This document shows, piece by piece, positions 9,822 to 22,300 of a DNA stretch of 64,000 bases (position 1 is the first letter of the stretch; every line of letters begins with the position of its first letter). A program made the translations under genes and the position numbers. The stretch spans positions 496,001 through 560,000 of the forward strand of contig JAJIZI010000019.1 of the NCBI GenBank assembly GCA_021018995.1. The letters run 5' to 3'. The notes below the pieces were generated by a model. That model was not told the origin of the DNA. It did no database searches and saw nothing but the letters and a program-made list of their open reading frames with translations. Origin of the DNA: Chloranthus sessilifolius. Lineage: Eukaryota > Streptophyta > Magnoliopsida > Chloranthales > Chloranthaceae.

Positions 9822-12260
9822 TGTTAAGACATGAAAAGTACCACTTTTCACCACTTAACTTAGCCTCTGTTAGACCCTTAGCCATCTAATAAATGTGTGT
9901 TAAGTCATTTCTGTAGGTAATAAACAGCTGCTGCAATAAGGCCTGAACCTTGTTAAGGAGCCCACTTTTGCCCCAGAAGTCCCTCAGAAGGATGAAAGCT
10001 GAACCCAGACAAGAATTGAACCTCACGCAGCTTTCACAAGCTTTAAAGGATTCAAAAATTAAGCCTCGCACAGCCCTCGCGAGTCTCCCAAAACTTCATT
10101 TCCAATTGCCCGCACTGTTCTCGAGCAGTTGAGTGACAGAGGGGCTTCAAAATCATACTTCGCGTAGCTCTCGTGAAGCTCAAATATAACTACTCACGTA
10201 GTCTCACGCAACTCAAGAAAGCAGCTCTCAAACCTTGTGCAGTTCACTCAGATCAACTGAGGAGAGAGAGCTCTAAGTATTTCGACGCGCAGTGGCTGCG
10301 GGATGCAAAACTTCAGAAAAACCTCTCACGTAATTCAGAGACCAATGCACATCACATCCTCATGAAGATCCATTCAGAAACAAATTGCTCACGTGATTCC
10401 CGTGCCATTCAGAAGGAAAGTGCAATCCCGCAAAGACCGGAGCAATCCAGCGAGGATCCAATGCTCTATCACGCGACTGCTTCAGCTGCAACTAAGACAA
10501 CCCCGCGACGGCTAGAATTTCAAGCTAATCCAACTTCGCGAAGACCGTGCTACCATGTGACAGTCTTGGAAATTAGTGCTACCTGGGGAGGCTCTGAACT
10601 CTAACTCTCCCTCACCTCTGTAGAGGACATTCTAGGAACTTTCAGTAATTAGGGCACGCATTCCAACTCCCCAAGTTCTGTGCACGTGCCCCAAGGCATC
10701 CAAGGGACAATATTAGGCCATGTGGCATTGTTAAAATTAGGGTTTCCTACTCTAATGCACCGCCAAACTAACTACTATATAAACTTAAGCCTGGTTTAGG
10801 TTTAAAAGGACGTTCTGCTTAGAAGAGAATTTAGTCTATTTTCTTCTTCTTCTTGTAGTAGCTGCATATTTCTAGTAAGTTTTAGGTAGTTTTCTTTTTA
10901 CTTTTTCTTCTCTCCATAGTCCAACATTTGCTGGCTATGCCTTTGTATGACTATTTGGAATAGATTAATGGAGTTTCATGATAGGGTGTTTTACTTTTAT
11001 GGGATTTTTATGAGTTGTTCTGTACAAGGTTGTTATCTTGAGATCCTCCATTGCTAGGACATATTACAAGCAATGGAGGATTGATTTTATGGTTTGTCCA
11101 GATCCAAGTGACCTGTGTGTCTGGGCTAACATGCTCTCATACAGGCCTAGCCCCACCACAGGACCCACTAGATCTGAAGTCCCCATGGGAGCAATGAGAT
11201 TTTGTAGCCTTGTGAACATGGTGGTGGCAGTAATGTTTCTTGTTCTACCTTGAGCTTTGTGAGGAGGATAGCCTCTGGGATAGTCCGTGACCATTTAAGT
11301 GGATAGGTTATAGCCTTAGGGTGAAGCCAACCCACAGACTCAAGACGGATTATTCTTCTTTGCACTTGTGCTTGTAGCCCTATGAGAGATTGTGCTGAGA
11401 CAAACTCCCCTGTATGTGTATAGACCTGCCATAAGATAGTAGATCTGGTTTGGTTATAGAGATTATAGGCTTGCGACTAGATCACTGCAGTCTCTCTAAA
11501 GCAGTGGACAACTAGATCTAATGCTGCACTCAAACTCTTGCTGGTTCTATGTGTCTGGGCTAACATGCTCCCATGCAGGCCTAGCCCCACACATAGCACT
11601 TTAGAGGTTGAGGTTCCCTATGGATTCTTGTGCTTGTAGCCTGGAGGAAGTAGTATCTACAATGATAAACTTGTTCTGACCCATCTCTGGATTGTGGTTC
11701 CCCAATTGGATAGTCTGTGACCATTTAAGTGGATAGGTTATAGCCATAAAGGGATTGGATCATGACACAGAGATGAGTTGGATTCTTTCTCCTCAGTGGT
11801 GATAATGTAGCCACTGGACAGGACTTCTATAGCAGCAGATCTGAATCTGAGTCATGAAACCCATAAGATCTTAACCTAATAGCATACTTCTCACCCTTTT
11901 ATATTTATTTTCTCACTCCATCTTCTTTCTTAAACCTTTCTATAGTTTAGACATTAGGATATCTTAGAATTTAGATGTTAGTGACCCTAAATCCCCTTCC
12001 ATTTAGGATTGCCAGATCTGTAGTCAGATCTGGAGGGCCTATTAAAGATGGCTCCCTTGGAGCTTAAGATCAATTTCCCTGTGGGACAAACTCTTACTTA
12101 TCAAAACTTGCTACAACAGGCCCTGTATCTTGCAGGATTCTGCATATTTTAGGCTTGCTGCTCTGTCATTTTCAATCCACCTCTCATTCATTTTCATTCA
12201 CCCCATTCTTATCACTGTCTTCAATAAAATCAGTAGCAAGAACTCTAAATTAGCCTAACA
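9822..12260 (+). repeat. Athila 5' LTR
   Basis: It starts TGTTAAGACATG and ends GCCTAACA. It aligns over its whole length with 25,324-27,761. Within the LTR a block of about 210 bp is present twice in diverged form (about 11,100-11,320 and 11,545-11,755). Both copies contain GTCTGGGCTAACATGCTC and a segment around GTGACCATTTAAGTGGATAG. Confidence 0.95.
10018..10784 (+). promoter_or_regulatory. Athila LTR promoter: CTCGCG-type motif array and TATA box
   Basis: Between about 10,018 and 10,560 short motifs of the type CTCGCGCAGCTT, CTCGCGAGTCTC and CTCACGTAATTC recur every 20-60 bp. Many have lost CG to CA or TG compared with the 3' LTR. A TATA box, CTATATAAAC, is at 10,775-10,784 (equivalent 26,287-26,296). 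The same motif class lies in front of ORF3 and ORF4 of this element. The promoter role is inferred. Confidence 0.6.
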
Positions 12261-12266
12261 AGTTTT

Positions 12267-12284
12267 TGGCACCGTTGTCGGGGA
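12267..12284 (+). promoter_or_regulatory. Athila primer binding site, tRNA-Asp type
   Basis: TGGCACCGTTGTCGGGGA lies 6 bases after the LTR. It fits, with two C-to-T-like changes, the complement of the 3' end of plant tRNA-Asp, the primer used by many plant Ty3/gypsy elements. It is where minus-strand DNA synthesis starts. Confidence 0.85.
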
Positions 12285-12584
12285 AATTGATCTTTTAGTA
12301 GACTCTAGATTTTTGATTCTCTATTCTTTGATAGCTGTACTTGTGAATAATTGATACTGCTGATTTACATTTGAAAATTTTCTTACAGATTTAGACCGTA
12401 GTAGAGAAGGAGAGTAGAATTGCACTGGAAGTCTAGCTACCTTTGTTTTCACTTCTCTAACCCTCAAAACTCAGTCTATTTCTCATTTGAAGATTCCATA
12501 GCATAGCAGTTGATTTGGATAGTTACATTTGTTTTTAAGTACAATGTGCCTGCCAATAGTCTTCCCTGCTGTTGGTGTGTGTGC
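12285..12584 (+). other. Athila leader
   Basis: Untranslated stretch between primer site and gag. It has no motif beyond short T-rich tracts. Confidence 0.5.
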
Positions 12585-13577
12585 ATGTTAGGAAGGAGAT
12601 TCCTCAGTCCTACATTGGAGCCTGCTAACCCTGAGATAGAAAGGGGTAGAAGACCGAGAAGGCATAGACACACCACTGTTGAGCCCCCTATTGAAATTGA
12701 GATAGCAGTTATGGGTGAAGAACAACCTAGAATATTGAAGGAATTGAATGCTCCGGATGACTATAACTCTCCATTCAGCATCCAATTCCCTGATGTTCAA
12801 GGAAATTACGAAATCAAAACTTCCATCATCCAAATGCTTCCCTCTTTCCATGGGCTTAGCAAGGAAGACCCTTACAAGCACATTGACCAGTTCTTGGCCC
12901 TGTGTATGACATTCTCCATTGCTGGTTTGGGACCAGAAGCCACTAGGTTAAGGCTCTTTCCTTTCTCCCTAAAGGACAGGGCCATGACCTGGTTATCTAC
13001 TCTCCCAAACAACAGCATCACCTCCTGGAAAGATCTCCAGACAAGATTTCTGTCTAAAGTTTTCCCAGAGACCAAGACCAGCCAATTGAGAAAAGGCATA
13101 CTTTCTTTTGCCCAATCCCCAACTGAAGATTTTAACCAGTGCTGGGATAGATTTAAAGAGATACTCAAACAATGTCCCCACCACAAGATCCCTGACTGGC
13201 AGCTTGTCCAGAGCTTCTACAATGAGATTGATGAGAAGAGCAGAGGCATGGTAGATGCCTCTTGTGGTGGAACATACATGCATAAAATAGCTGATGAGGC
13301 ATGGGACTTGTTCGAGGTCATCAGTGAAAATGCTTTCCAGAAGATGTCCTCTTCTAGAACTGTTCAAGAACCATCTCCTAAGCTGGGGGTGGCTGAGACT
13401 TCTAAAGGAAAAATGTATGAAGTTAGGGGAAATGATGATCTAAGAATGCAGATGGCCAATCTTACTGAAAGATTTGATAAACTTTTTGAGGTGCGCACAA
13501 GTGATGGAGGCATGTCTGATATGCCAATCTCCACAGCACACAGTAGAAGAATGTCCATATGCAGGGTAATACCCTGA
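12585..13577 (+). pseudogene. gag: Athila gag, capsid part open
   Basis: The frame is open from 12,510. In-frame ATGs at 12,585 and 12,711 are the plausible starts, because the family-like segment PTLEPANPEIERGRRPRR follows the first and the second has a good context (GTTATGG). The capsid region has FHGLSKEDPYKHIDQFL, RLRLFPFSLKDRAMTWL, SWKDLQTRFLSKVFP and CWDRFKEILKQCPHH, all typical of Athila gag. It packages RNA into virus-like particles in the cytoplasm. After 13,577 the frame is lost. The C-terminal part continues in another frame as a Gln/Tyr-rich stretch (13,585-13,768) and then decays. The capsid half is almost undamaged. Confidence 0.88.
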
Positions 13578-14568
13578 GTTTGTAATGGAACAGGCTGTTG
13601 CTACCAAATCTTTTGGACAACAACAATCTGATGGCTACAATAAACAACCATATGGATACCAGCACCAAAATGCTGGTTACCAATGGAGAGACCACCCAAA
13701 TTTGAGGTGGAGGCAAGACAATTATATGCAGCCACAACAGATGTTGGCCTTACCTCAAAGGCCACAATAGCAGTTTAACCAGGGTTATGCTTAAAGGTCG
13801 AATTTCCAACAACAGCAGCCCCAGCGACAAAATCAATTGATAGTTCCCCCACCTCAGCCCCGAAGTGCTTCTTTTGAGGATTAGGTTTTGGTCTAATTGC
13901 AAAGCCTTGGACCCTTAAATCAGACTGTGACTTCTAACGGTCAATGCATTAAGAAAATAGAAGAGTAGCTTGGCCAAATAGCCAATGCTTTGGCTAAAAG
14001 AGAGGAGGGCTGGTTGCCAAGCCAACCAATTGCCAACCCTAAGGGCTAGTATTCCATCGGAGAAGGTTCCTCTAATTTTGAGGGGGCCAATGCCATAACT
14101 GCCCTAAGGTCTGATAGGATGGTAGACAACCAGGTGGGAAAGGAACAAGGAGAGGTCTATCCTAAGGAAATGTCATGTGAAAGTGATAAGGATTTTGTTA
14201 AGGCACAGAGTTAAGAACTGCCTGCTACCCTTCAACAAGGGAAAAATAAAGAGGCTGTAGTTGAGCCTCAGCAGGAGATAAAAATAGAAAAAAGAAAAAA
14301 ATAAAAGTTCAGCCATGGGCTTGTAGCTGAGGAACCAGCAGTACCTCAGCTGCCATTTCCTAAAGCTTTGAGTGGCCCTGCCCCTTTTGATAAGGCTTAG
14401 GCACAGATCGAGGAAATGATGGAGACCGTTAAGTAGGTCAAGATAAATTTACCCCTGCTTGATTCAATCCGATAGGTCCCAGCCTATGTAAAGTTTCTGA
14501 AAGACCTCTGTACTCAAAAAAGGAAAGTTAGAGGCCATTTATCCAAGAAGGTCTTTGCGACTGATATA
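13578..14568 (+). pseudogene. Decayed gag C-terminus to protease linker of the Athila element
   Basis: A Gln/Tyr-rich segment (KQPYGYQHQNAGYQW) is followed by many stops. In the frame leading into protease, TAG codons stand at 14,398, 14,434 and 14,473. The conserved sense of the stretch is recognisable from its end (QVPAYVKFLKDLC-like, just before 14,520). No zinc knuckle is visible, as is common in Athila gag. Confidence 0.65.
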
Positions 14569-15010
14569 GTGAATTCTGTATTAACTATGACAATACTTGA
14601 GAAGTTGCAAGACCTAGGGATACCCACTATTCCCTGTATTATTGGTGACCACACGATTGGAAGGGCCCTTTTGGACCTTGGAGCCAGTGTTAACCTGCTG
14701 CCATATATTGTATATCAGCAGTTAGGTTTGGGAGAGCTAAAGCCCACCCCCATTGTTCTATTGATGGCTGATAGGTCCGAGAGGAAACCATGGGAGTGGT
14801 AGAGGATGTCCTAGTGGGGGTAGATAAGTTCTTCTATCCTGCAGACTTCCTTGTCTTGGACATGGGCTGCAACAAGAGTACATCTCCGATACCTGTTATT
14901 CTAGGCAGACCATTCTTGGTCACTGCCAATGCATGCATTCAATGCAGGTTTGGAATCATGGAGTTCACTTTCGGACATATGAAAGTTGAGCTTAATGTGT
15001 ACAATAGTGC
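14569..15010 (+). pseudogene. Athila aspartic protease
   Basis: The retropepsin motif is present as ALLDLGASVNLLP (14,665-14,704), with the catalytic aspartate in the DLGAS form usual for this lineage. It is followed by YQQLGLGELKPTPIVLLMADRS and, in the next frame, VEDVLVGVDKFFYPADFLVLDM and PVILGRPFLVTANACI, the flap and second half of the fold. A frameshift near 14,790 separates the halves. The enzyme would cut the Gag-Pol precursor inside the particle. Confidence 0.85.
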
Positions 15011-15279
15011 AAAGCACCCTCAGCTGGACAATGAGGAATGCTTTGCAATGGATGTACTAGAAGAAATTGTTGAAGAAGAACTGCACACTCTGCTGGAGTG
15101 GAGCAACATTGCCACTGATTTAACTAAAGCTTGGAACTTGGTGGAGGAAGGAAGCCTAGCTTTAATGCCAGAAGACACACCCCTAGTGAAGTCTTCTGTG
15201 GGCTTAGCACAACATTCCAATTGGAAACCCACATTGCTGCCCCTTCCTCCATCCAATAATACACCAATCCTGCCATCCA

Positions 15280-16357
15280 TACAACAAGCTCCAGATCTGG
15301 AGCTCAAGAAGCTGCCAGAGACATTAAAATATGCTTTCCTCGAGAAAGGAGAGAAACTTCCTGTGATTATCCCCTCTTCTCTTACCAGTGAGCAAGAGGA
15401 GGAGTTTCTAACTGTTTTGAGGAAGCACAAGAAAGCAATAGGCTGGACCATTGCTGATCTAGGAGGAATTGATGCATCAATTTGTATGCATAGGATTCAT
15501 CTAGAGGAGGGCTCAACACCCTCCAGGGAAATACAGAGGAAACTTAATCCTCACATGCAAGAGGTGGTTCTGAAAGAAATCATTAAGTTACTGGATGCTG
15601 GGGTAATTTATCCCATCTCTGATTCTGAATGGGTGGCACCAATCCAGGTGGTGCCCAAGAAATCTGGCATAATAGTGATCAAAATCGACTCTGGAGAGTT
15701 GAGACCAGCCAGGGAGACCACTGGTTGGAGAGTTTGTATCGATTATCGAAAACTCAACTCCAAGACCAGAAAGACCACTTCCCTCTCCCTTCCATTGATC
15801 AAATTTTGGACAAGTTGGCTGGGAAGGCTTTTTACTATTTTCTTGATGGGTACTCAGGGTACAATCAGATCCCTGTCCACCCCCTTGATCAAGAGAAAAC
15901 TACATTTACTTGTCCTTTTGGCACCTTTGCTTACAGAAGGATGCCTTTTGGACTGTGTAATGCCCCAGCCACCTTTCAGAGGTGTATGTATGCCATTTTT
16001 TCTGATATAATTGACAAATTCTTGGAAATTTTCATGGATGACTTTTCGGTCTATGGGGATAGCTTTGACCAATGTCTACAACACCTCCATCAAGTCCTAC
16101 AAAGATGTGAAGAGACCAATTTGGTCTTAAGTTGGAAGAAGAGCCACTTCATGGTAACGCAAGGAATTGTGTTGGGCCATGTAGTCTCTAAAGATGGAAT
16201 TGAGGTAGACAAGGCAAAAGCTGACCTCATTAAAAATCTACCCCCTCCAAGAACAGTCAAGCAAATCAGATCCTTCCTTGGTCATGCTAGATTCTATAGG
16301 AGGTTTATCAAAGACTTCAGCAAAATTGCTAAGCCATTGTGCCACCTGCTCTGCTAG
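15280..16357 (+). pseudogene. Athila reverse transcriptase
   Basis: The N-terminal part is LPVIIPSSLTSEQEEEFL, then AIGWTIADLGGIDASICMHR and RRKLNPHM-like sequence (15,535 on). A one-base frame change near 15,770 leads to DHFPLPSIDQILDKLAG, YYFLDGYSGYNQIPVH, MPFGLCNAPATFQRCM and the catalytic box FMDDFSVYG (about 16,032). Then come LGHVVSKDGIEVDKAK and SFLGHARFYRRFIKDFSK, and a TAG at 16,355-16,357. The set of motifs is diagnostic of Athila. It is full length but cannot be translated as one protein. Confidence 0.92.
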
Positions 16358-16960
16358 GATGTGCCCTTTGACTTCTCTGCTGAATGTCTGAAGGCCTTTG
16401 AAACTTTGAAAATTTGACTCACCTCTGCCCCTGTACTCCAAACACCTGACTATACCCTGCCCTTTGAGTTGATGTGTGATGCATCTGACTTGGCAATAGG
16501 TGCTGTCTTAGGCTAGAGAAAGGATAAGCTGCCTGTGGTCATTGCATATCTTAGCAAATCACTTGCTGAAGCTCAGCTGAACTACACAACCACTTGGAAA
16601 GAGCTTCTGGCAGTGGTTTTTACTGTGGACAAGTTTAGACTTTACCTACTTGGGTCTAGAACTGTCATCTTCACTGACCACTCAGCATTAAAGTACCTAC
16701 TGTCCAAGAAGGATGCAAAGCCCAGATTGATTAGATGGATACTCCTATTGCAGGAGTTTGACATCGAAATCAAAGACAAGAAAGGTGTAGAAAATGTGGT
16801 GGCCGACCACTTGTTCAGAATTATGTTGGAGAAAGGTGTTGATGACCTCACTACAAATGATGTATTCCCGAATGAGCAATTGTTTGCCATCCAATCTTTA
16901 GCTCCTTGGTATGCACATATTGTCAATTATCTAGTTATAGGCAAGATCCCTTCCTATTAG
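16358..16960 (+). pseudogene. Athila RNase H
   Basis: The segment reads APVLQTPDYTLPFELMCDAS, where the D of CDAS is the first catalytic residue. Then come YLSKSLAEAQLNYTTTWKEL (second acidic residue), VFTDHSALKYLLSKKDAKPR and EIKDKKGVENVVADHL. Stops occur near 16,415 and at 16,514-16,516 (TAG). The part from 16,535 is open to 16,960. The order and spacing match RNase H following RT in Ty3/gypsy pol. Confidence 0.88.
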
Positions 16961-18199
16961 ACAAAAATAGATAAAGACCTATTTTTCTCACAGGTCAAAT
17001 TCTTTTTCTGGGAGGAACCTTGGTTGTACAAGTATTGTGCAGACCAAATTATTCGAAAATGTGTTCCCGAAAGTGATATCTCCAGTATTCTGGCCATGTG
17101 CCATGAAAATGCCTGTGGGGGTCACTTTAGTGGGAGAAAAATAGCTGACAAAGTATTACAGTGTTGTTTCTATTGGCCTTCTCTTTTCAGAGATGCCCAT
17201 ACACACTGTAAGGCCTGTGAAAGATGTCAGAAACTTGGAGGGCTGTCTAAACGAAATTCAATGCCTTTACAGCCCATCCTTGTTGTAGAACTATTTGATG
17301 TGTGGGGTATTGATTTTATGGGCCCCTTTCCTCCTTCAAATGGTTTTCATTTTATCTTAGTGGCAGTGGACTATGTTTCCAAATGGGTAGAAGCCATTGC
17401 CACAAGAACTAATGATAATCAGGTGGTCCTCAAGTTCATAAAGCAAAATATCTTCTCCAGATTTGGTACCCCTAGAGCCATTATCAGTGATGGGGGGAGC
17501 CATTTCTGCAACAGAAATTTTGAGAGCCTGCTCAAGAAATATTCTGTCACCCATAGGATTGCTACCCCCTACCACCCACAAACTAGTGGGCAAGTTGAAA
17601 TTTCAAATAGGGAGATCAAGCATATCCTTGAGAAGACTGTGACGACTGATAGGAAGGATTGGGCTGACAAGCTTAATGACGCACTGTGGGCTTATAGGAC
17701 TGCCTATAAGACCCCCATCGGTATGTCCCCTTTTAAACTGATCTATGGCAAGGCCTGTCATCTCCCAGTGGAGTTAGAACACAAGGCCTATTGAGCCATC
17801 AAACATTTAAATTTAGTTCTAACTTCTGCTGGTCATCACAGGTTGCTGCAGCTGTCGGAATTGGAAGAACTAAGGATGGATGCATATACTAATGCAAAGA
17901 TCTACAAGGAAAGGTCCAAAGCTTTCTTTGACAAAGGGTTGTTGAGAAAGAGTTTAAATGCTGGTGATAAGGTTTGGTTGTTTAACTCCAAACTTAAATT
18001 TTTTTCAGGCAAATTGAAATCTAGATGGGAAGGTCCTTATATTGTCATGAAAATTTTCCCATCTGGTGCTGTGGAAATCAAGGACCCTAAGTCTGGGAGA
18101 CTCTTGAAGGTGAATGGTCAGAGGCTTAAGCCTTGTTTTGAAAAACCTGCCGACCTTTTCGACACCATTCACTGTCAAGGGGATCCTTCTTCAAACTGA
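16961..18199 (+). pseudogene. Athila integrase
   Basis: The part 17,024-17,794 is open. The zinc finger shows [13 protein letters not shown] and [11 protein letters not shown]. The core has [11 protein letters not shown] (first D), [16 protein letters not shown] (second D) and [17 protein letters not shown] (catalytic E), so the triad is intact. A TGA at about 17,792 interrupts the conserved sequence after ELEHKAY. The C-terminal part follows in 17,843-18,199 with LNAGDKVWLFNSKL and KSRWEGPYIV, the GPY motif of Ty3/gypsy integrases, and ends naturally. This is the best preserved enzyme of the window. Confidence 0.92.
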
Positions 18200-18570
18200 T
18201 TCCACAGGTGTGTCATTACTGTAGCATATGTACTTAGTTTTTGGTTGATTTATGTTGCTTTCTTTAGTTGCTATTTTCTAGGATTTGCTAGTGGCCTTAT
18301 CTGAATTTTGCCCTATCTGTGGTGAACTTTTGATGCTTGGCTTGATTATTACTCCTTTTGAATTGATAGCTTCTCTTGAATGCCTAATGTGGGAGGTCAT
18401 TTTTGTTGTCCTTGAGTGTATGATTGAGTTTACATATGACTAAAGACAGTCATAGGAGAGGGTCATGCCTAGGATTCAACCACAGAAAAAATGCAAAAGG
18501 GCAAAATAGAGAGCACATGCTCTCTATTTTATACCTTACTATCACTGGATCCAAAATGGAAGCCTGGGAG
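18200..18570 (+). other. Post-pol spacer of the Athila element
   Basis: T-rich, without a gene. A frame at 18,424-18,738 is not supported by any motif, because it runs through the following repeat array. Confidence 0.5.
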
Positions 18571-19080
18571 ACTATCGCGAGATTCATAAGCTCTCGCGAG
18601 GTTAAAGAAGGAGCCTGGAAACCTATCACGAGGTTCAAAAGGAAGCCTATATGGATGTCACGCAGTTCGCGTAGAAACATACATTACCTGTCGCGAGATT
18701 CATGCGTACCTGTCAACCTCTCACGCGGTCCACATTGAGCCATTCAGTAGTTATCGCAAGATTATCAGGCTGTGGCGAGGTTCACAAGATAAACTGGGAG
18801 AATCTTGCGTAATTTAACATAAATATTCCATTTATTGTCGCGAGATTCTAAGTCTGTCGCGAGATTCAAGATGAACCTCAGAGCTTCTCGCGCAATCCAA
18901 ATAGAGCCTTAGGAATCGCTCGCGCAATTCACATGAATTGATCTCACAATGTCATGCGCTCCAAGGTCGACTTTAAAGATTGTCGCGCAATCCAGATGTA
19001 ATCAACACCTTCGCTAGGTTTATTTCCAATCCCGCGACCAGATGTTCCAAAGCGCACCGAGCTTCGCGATAAGTATTTCA
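18571..19080 (+). promoter_or_regulatory. Array of about 18 TCGCGAGATTC-type motifs upstream of ORF3
   Basis: Motifs of form TCGCGAGATTC, TCGCGAGGTT or TCGCGCAATTC, and variants with one change, start near 18,575, 18,594, 18,626, 18,690, 18,838, 18,857, 18,888, 18,919, 18,982 and 19,064, among others. The common spacing is 19-33 bp. The same motif class fills the LTR upstream of its TATA box. Downstream, a pyrimidine-rich stretch with AAAACCCTAGC (about 19,130) and AAACCCTAGATC (about 19,287) looks like a plant 5' leader. I infer an internal promoter for ORF3. Confidence 0.6.
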
Positions 19081-19336
19081 ACCCCGCACTTTGTCCCTTT
19101 TTCATTATCTTCTTCCTTCTTCCCTCTGCAAAACCCTAGCTTCTGCTGCTCTCCCCTCTCCTGTCCAGCATCACTCCTACAGCTCATCATTCACTTCACA
19201 ACTCTACAACGTTGTTCCTATCATCATCCTCTTCCATTGCCCTCTGCTCTAAAATCTTGAGGTGCACTGTGCATCATATCAAGCCAAACCCTAGATCTCA
19301 TTCTCCATCTGCTCTCACCCAAAGATAGAGTTAGAT

Positions 19337-22300
19337 ATGGCCCCAAAATATGCACAGAAGAGAAAAGGGAAGGACAAGGACCCTGCAGAGACCACCCCTA
19401 AAAAGGCTAAAACTTCAAAGTCCCCCCAAAAAGGAAAGGAAGTGGTTGAGGAGGTGGCGGTACCAATCACAAAGTTCTCTACTCCTTCTGAGCTCATGGA
19501 GTCAATTCCATTGGAGCCTGAAATAGCATTTGATGTCCCATTCTTTGAAAAAGAACCTCTCTCTGCCCCTGCAATACAATTTCTAAGCAAAGCGGGCCTG
19601 ATGCCATTGATGAGAGAAATTCCAGCACTAGCCTACCCAAGGCTAGTGTAGCTATTTTACCAGCATATCAAGGTCAAGAAGGGAAACGATGGACAAGAGT
19701 GCTTGCTGGTGATGATGATTGATGATTTTGATTTGTTAGTAAGCCCTAAGATGATTACTGAAGTATTGGGCATCCCAGCAACATTCAATCCTAGCTGTGG
19801 ATATGGCCCCCCTCTGCGTGCATCAATTGACATAATTGCAAGGGCCCTAACAAGAGGATTAAAAGCCACCGGGGACTCAATCAGAAGGAGGGAACTTGAG
19901 CCTAAGCTGCTGTTCATTGACCAAGTCCTGCGGAAGAACATCTATTGCTCAGGACATCAGCAGGAGAGGAGAACCCCCATTGCGGATGCTGTCTACTCCT
20001 ACCACATGGGCCATGGCTTCCATGCAGCCTGGCTGATTTTTGAAACTATGAAAGACACAGTGGCAAAATTAGGGTCAAACAAGAAGCCTCACACCCTACC
20101 CTATGCCAGAATCATCACCTTGCTGCTGATCAAGGGGGGCTATAAGATAGGAAGAACCGAGCAAACCACCTTACCCCCGCTACCTTTGCCAAGAGGCAAT
20201 GGGGAATCAGCAGAAGCTTGATGGGGGGGGTCGAAAAGAAAGAAAGTCAAGCTCAGCCACCTGAAGCAAGTAGAAGCAGTGTCGAGTCTACCACCTTTCT
20301 GCCAGCAGGTGTCTCGAGCTCATTACTTTCATCCCTGCAGCAGCACCCACACCCCCTCCACCTCTTCTTCCTGCATCCTCTACTCCTCTTGCATCCCTCT
20401 CTTCTCCTCCTCTGATTCCATTCTCCATGCCCACTCCCCCTTCACCTGTGCTTGGTCCATGGGAGGACTCCCCTTCCCCCACCTTACCACAGTACATTGC
20501 CACAATTCCCCCCTCCATTCCACCTTCCATTCTAACAAAGCCTGCCAGCCCCCCACTCATTTCCTACAAGAAACGAAAACCTACTTCGACCATCCCAACC
20601 ATCTCCCAGACACCACCCTCAATACCTTCCATCCCCATTGCCCCACCCCACCTTGAAGAAACCATCACCCCAGCCATATCTACTATATCTCCTCTCCCCG
20701 ACATTGACCTAACCTTAAATACATCCATAGGCTTCCAAGCCTTCATCTCTACATTCCTTGACACCATGCCTAGCTACTACACCCCTCTGCCAGACTCCCC
20801 AACTACCTCACAGCACCTTTCCCCAGAACCACACTCTTTCCCTCCCTCCACTTTCCATCATGCTCCTTCCTCCCCTTTCCAACCAGTACCCTCTACTTCC
20901 CAAACCCCACCTCCTAACTTTGACACACTAACCCTCATCCTACCCTGATCCAAGACATCCAAGCCCAGTTTTCCACCAATAACCACAAACAGGACCAGAT
21001 GCAGGCTGAACTCACCTCCATCCAATCCACCCTCCACACCTTAACCACTCCACCCATCCCCACCCCATCCACTTCAACCCCCCTGGTCCTGTTCACTGAC
21101 AATACCACCCAAATAGACTTCCCTCCTGAATCATTACCCCTCCCACCATCACCATCACCTCTTCCCCACCCTTTTCCTTTACCCCTTTTCACCATTCCAA
21201 TTTTCCATCCCCCATCACCCCCAACTCAGGTTGAGCCTACACCCTTCACTTTCCCCCTCTACCCTCCATTCCCCCTCTTATCCTACCCCCTCCCACCTTC
21301 TCTGCCAAATCTACCCAAACAGACCTAGAACCTGACTCCATTCTCCCACCACTTGACTTCCCTACTCTCATTCCCCATTCACCCCCCCAGGACCAAGCAC
21401 ACTTCGCTCCTTCCACCTCTTATCTGCCAATTGCACCCAAGCATAATTTCTACAGCCCTCCTTACCTCACCATCCTACATCACATGCGGGATAATGCTTA
21501 CTTGAGGAAGGATGTCCTGAGGGGTATGGCCAAGATACGCCAATCAATTCAGACCCCCCTGCTGGAGAAGATTGATGAGATGACGGAGGCCCACAACGAG
21601 CAACTACTGGGAATCTCCTTGGGGTGGAAAAATATGGTGGAGGAATATCGAAAGATGAAAGCTTCAGCTACTTATTATCAGATTAATTGGGAGTATGAAA
21701 AATCCAATGCTGCTGCAGCGACTGCCCGGGCAAGAATGCTTGAAAAATGACTTAACAATGCCCAGGAAATCCAAAAAATTCAAAAGGAGATCCATGAGAC
21801 TGACGCCCTAAAATTTAAAGTCCAGATAGCCGCATTGGAAAAGGAATTGGCCGCTGCCAGAAATGAACCTTACCACCCAACCCCACTCTCTGTTCAAGTG
21901 CCTCAGCCTGCGCCAACTACCACTCCAGCTCCACTTGCCCAGTCTGAGGAGGCACCACCTGAGCCCCAACAAGATAAAGGAAAAGCTCCTTCTTCACCTC
22001 CAACGGCGTAGCCAATAACTACTGAGCAGCCTCCACCTCCCAAGGCCTCTGCTGCACCTCCCCAAGAACAAACTTATCCGCAGCGGAGGAAAGTCACAGC
22101 CAAGAGGTCTGCTCCCAAAGCTGTCCCCTTAAAAATTGGCAAAGAGCCTCTGCCCAGTTTGAAGAGGCACAGCTCCCTGCCAAACCTGAGTCCACTGGAA
22201 AAGGAAAATCCCCAGTGGTCCCCACTGAGGAACCCAAAGCTAAAGGAAAAGAGAAAGCTCCAGTGTTCTCCCCTACAGAAGTTGAAGCTAAAGGTAAAGG

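Noticed and set aside
12267-12284. tRNA gene fragment
   Set aside because: Position six bases after an LTR and length fit a primer binding site; no tRNA body follows.
15020-15451. 143-residue serine-rich frame on the minus strand of Athila pol
   Set aside because: It is opposite the protease-RT linker and has no recognisable domain; treated as shadow.
18424-18738. 104-residue frame before Athila ORF3
   Set aside because: It runs through the TCGCGAGATTC motif array and has no domain.
20288-20560. Gly/Met-rich frame on the minus strand
   Set aside because: Antisense shadow of the Pro/Ser-rich region of ORF3.
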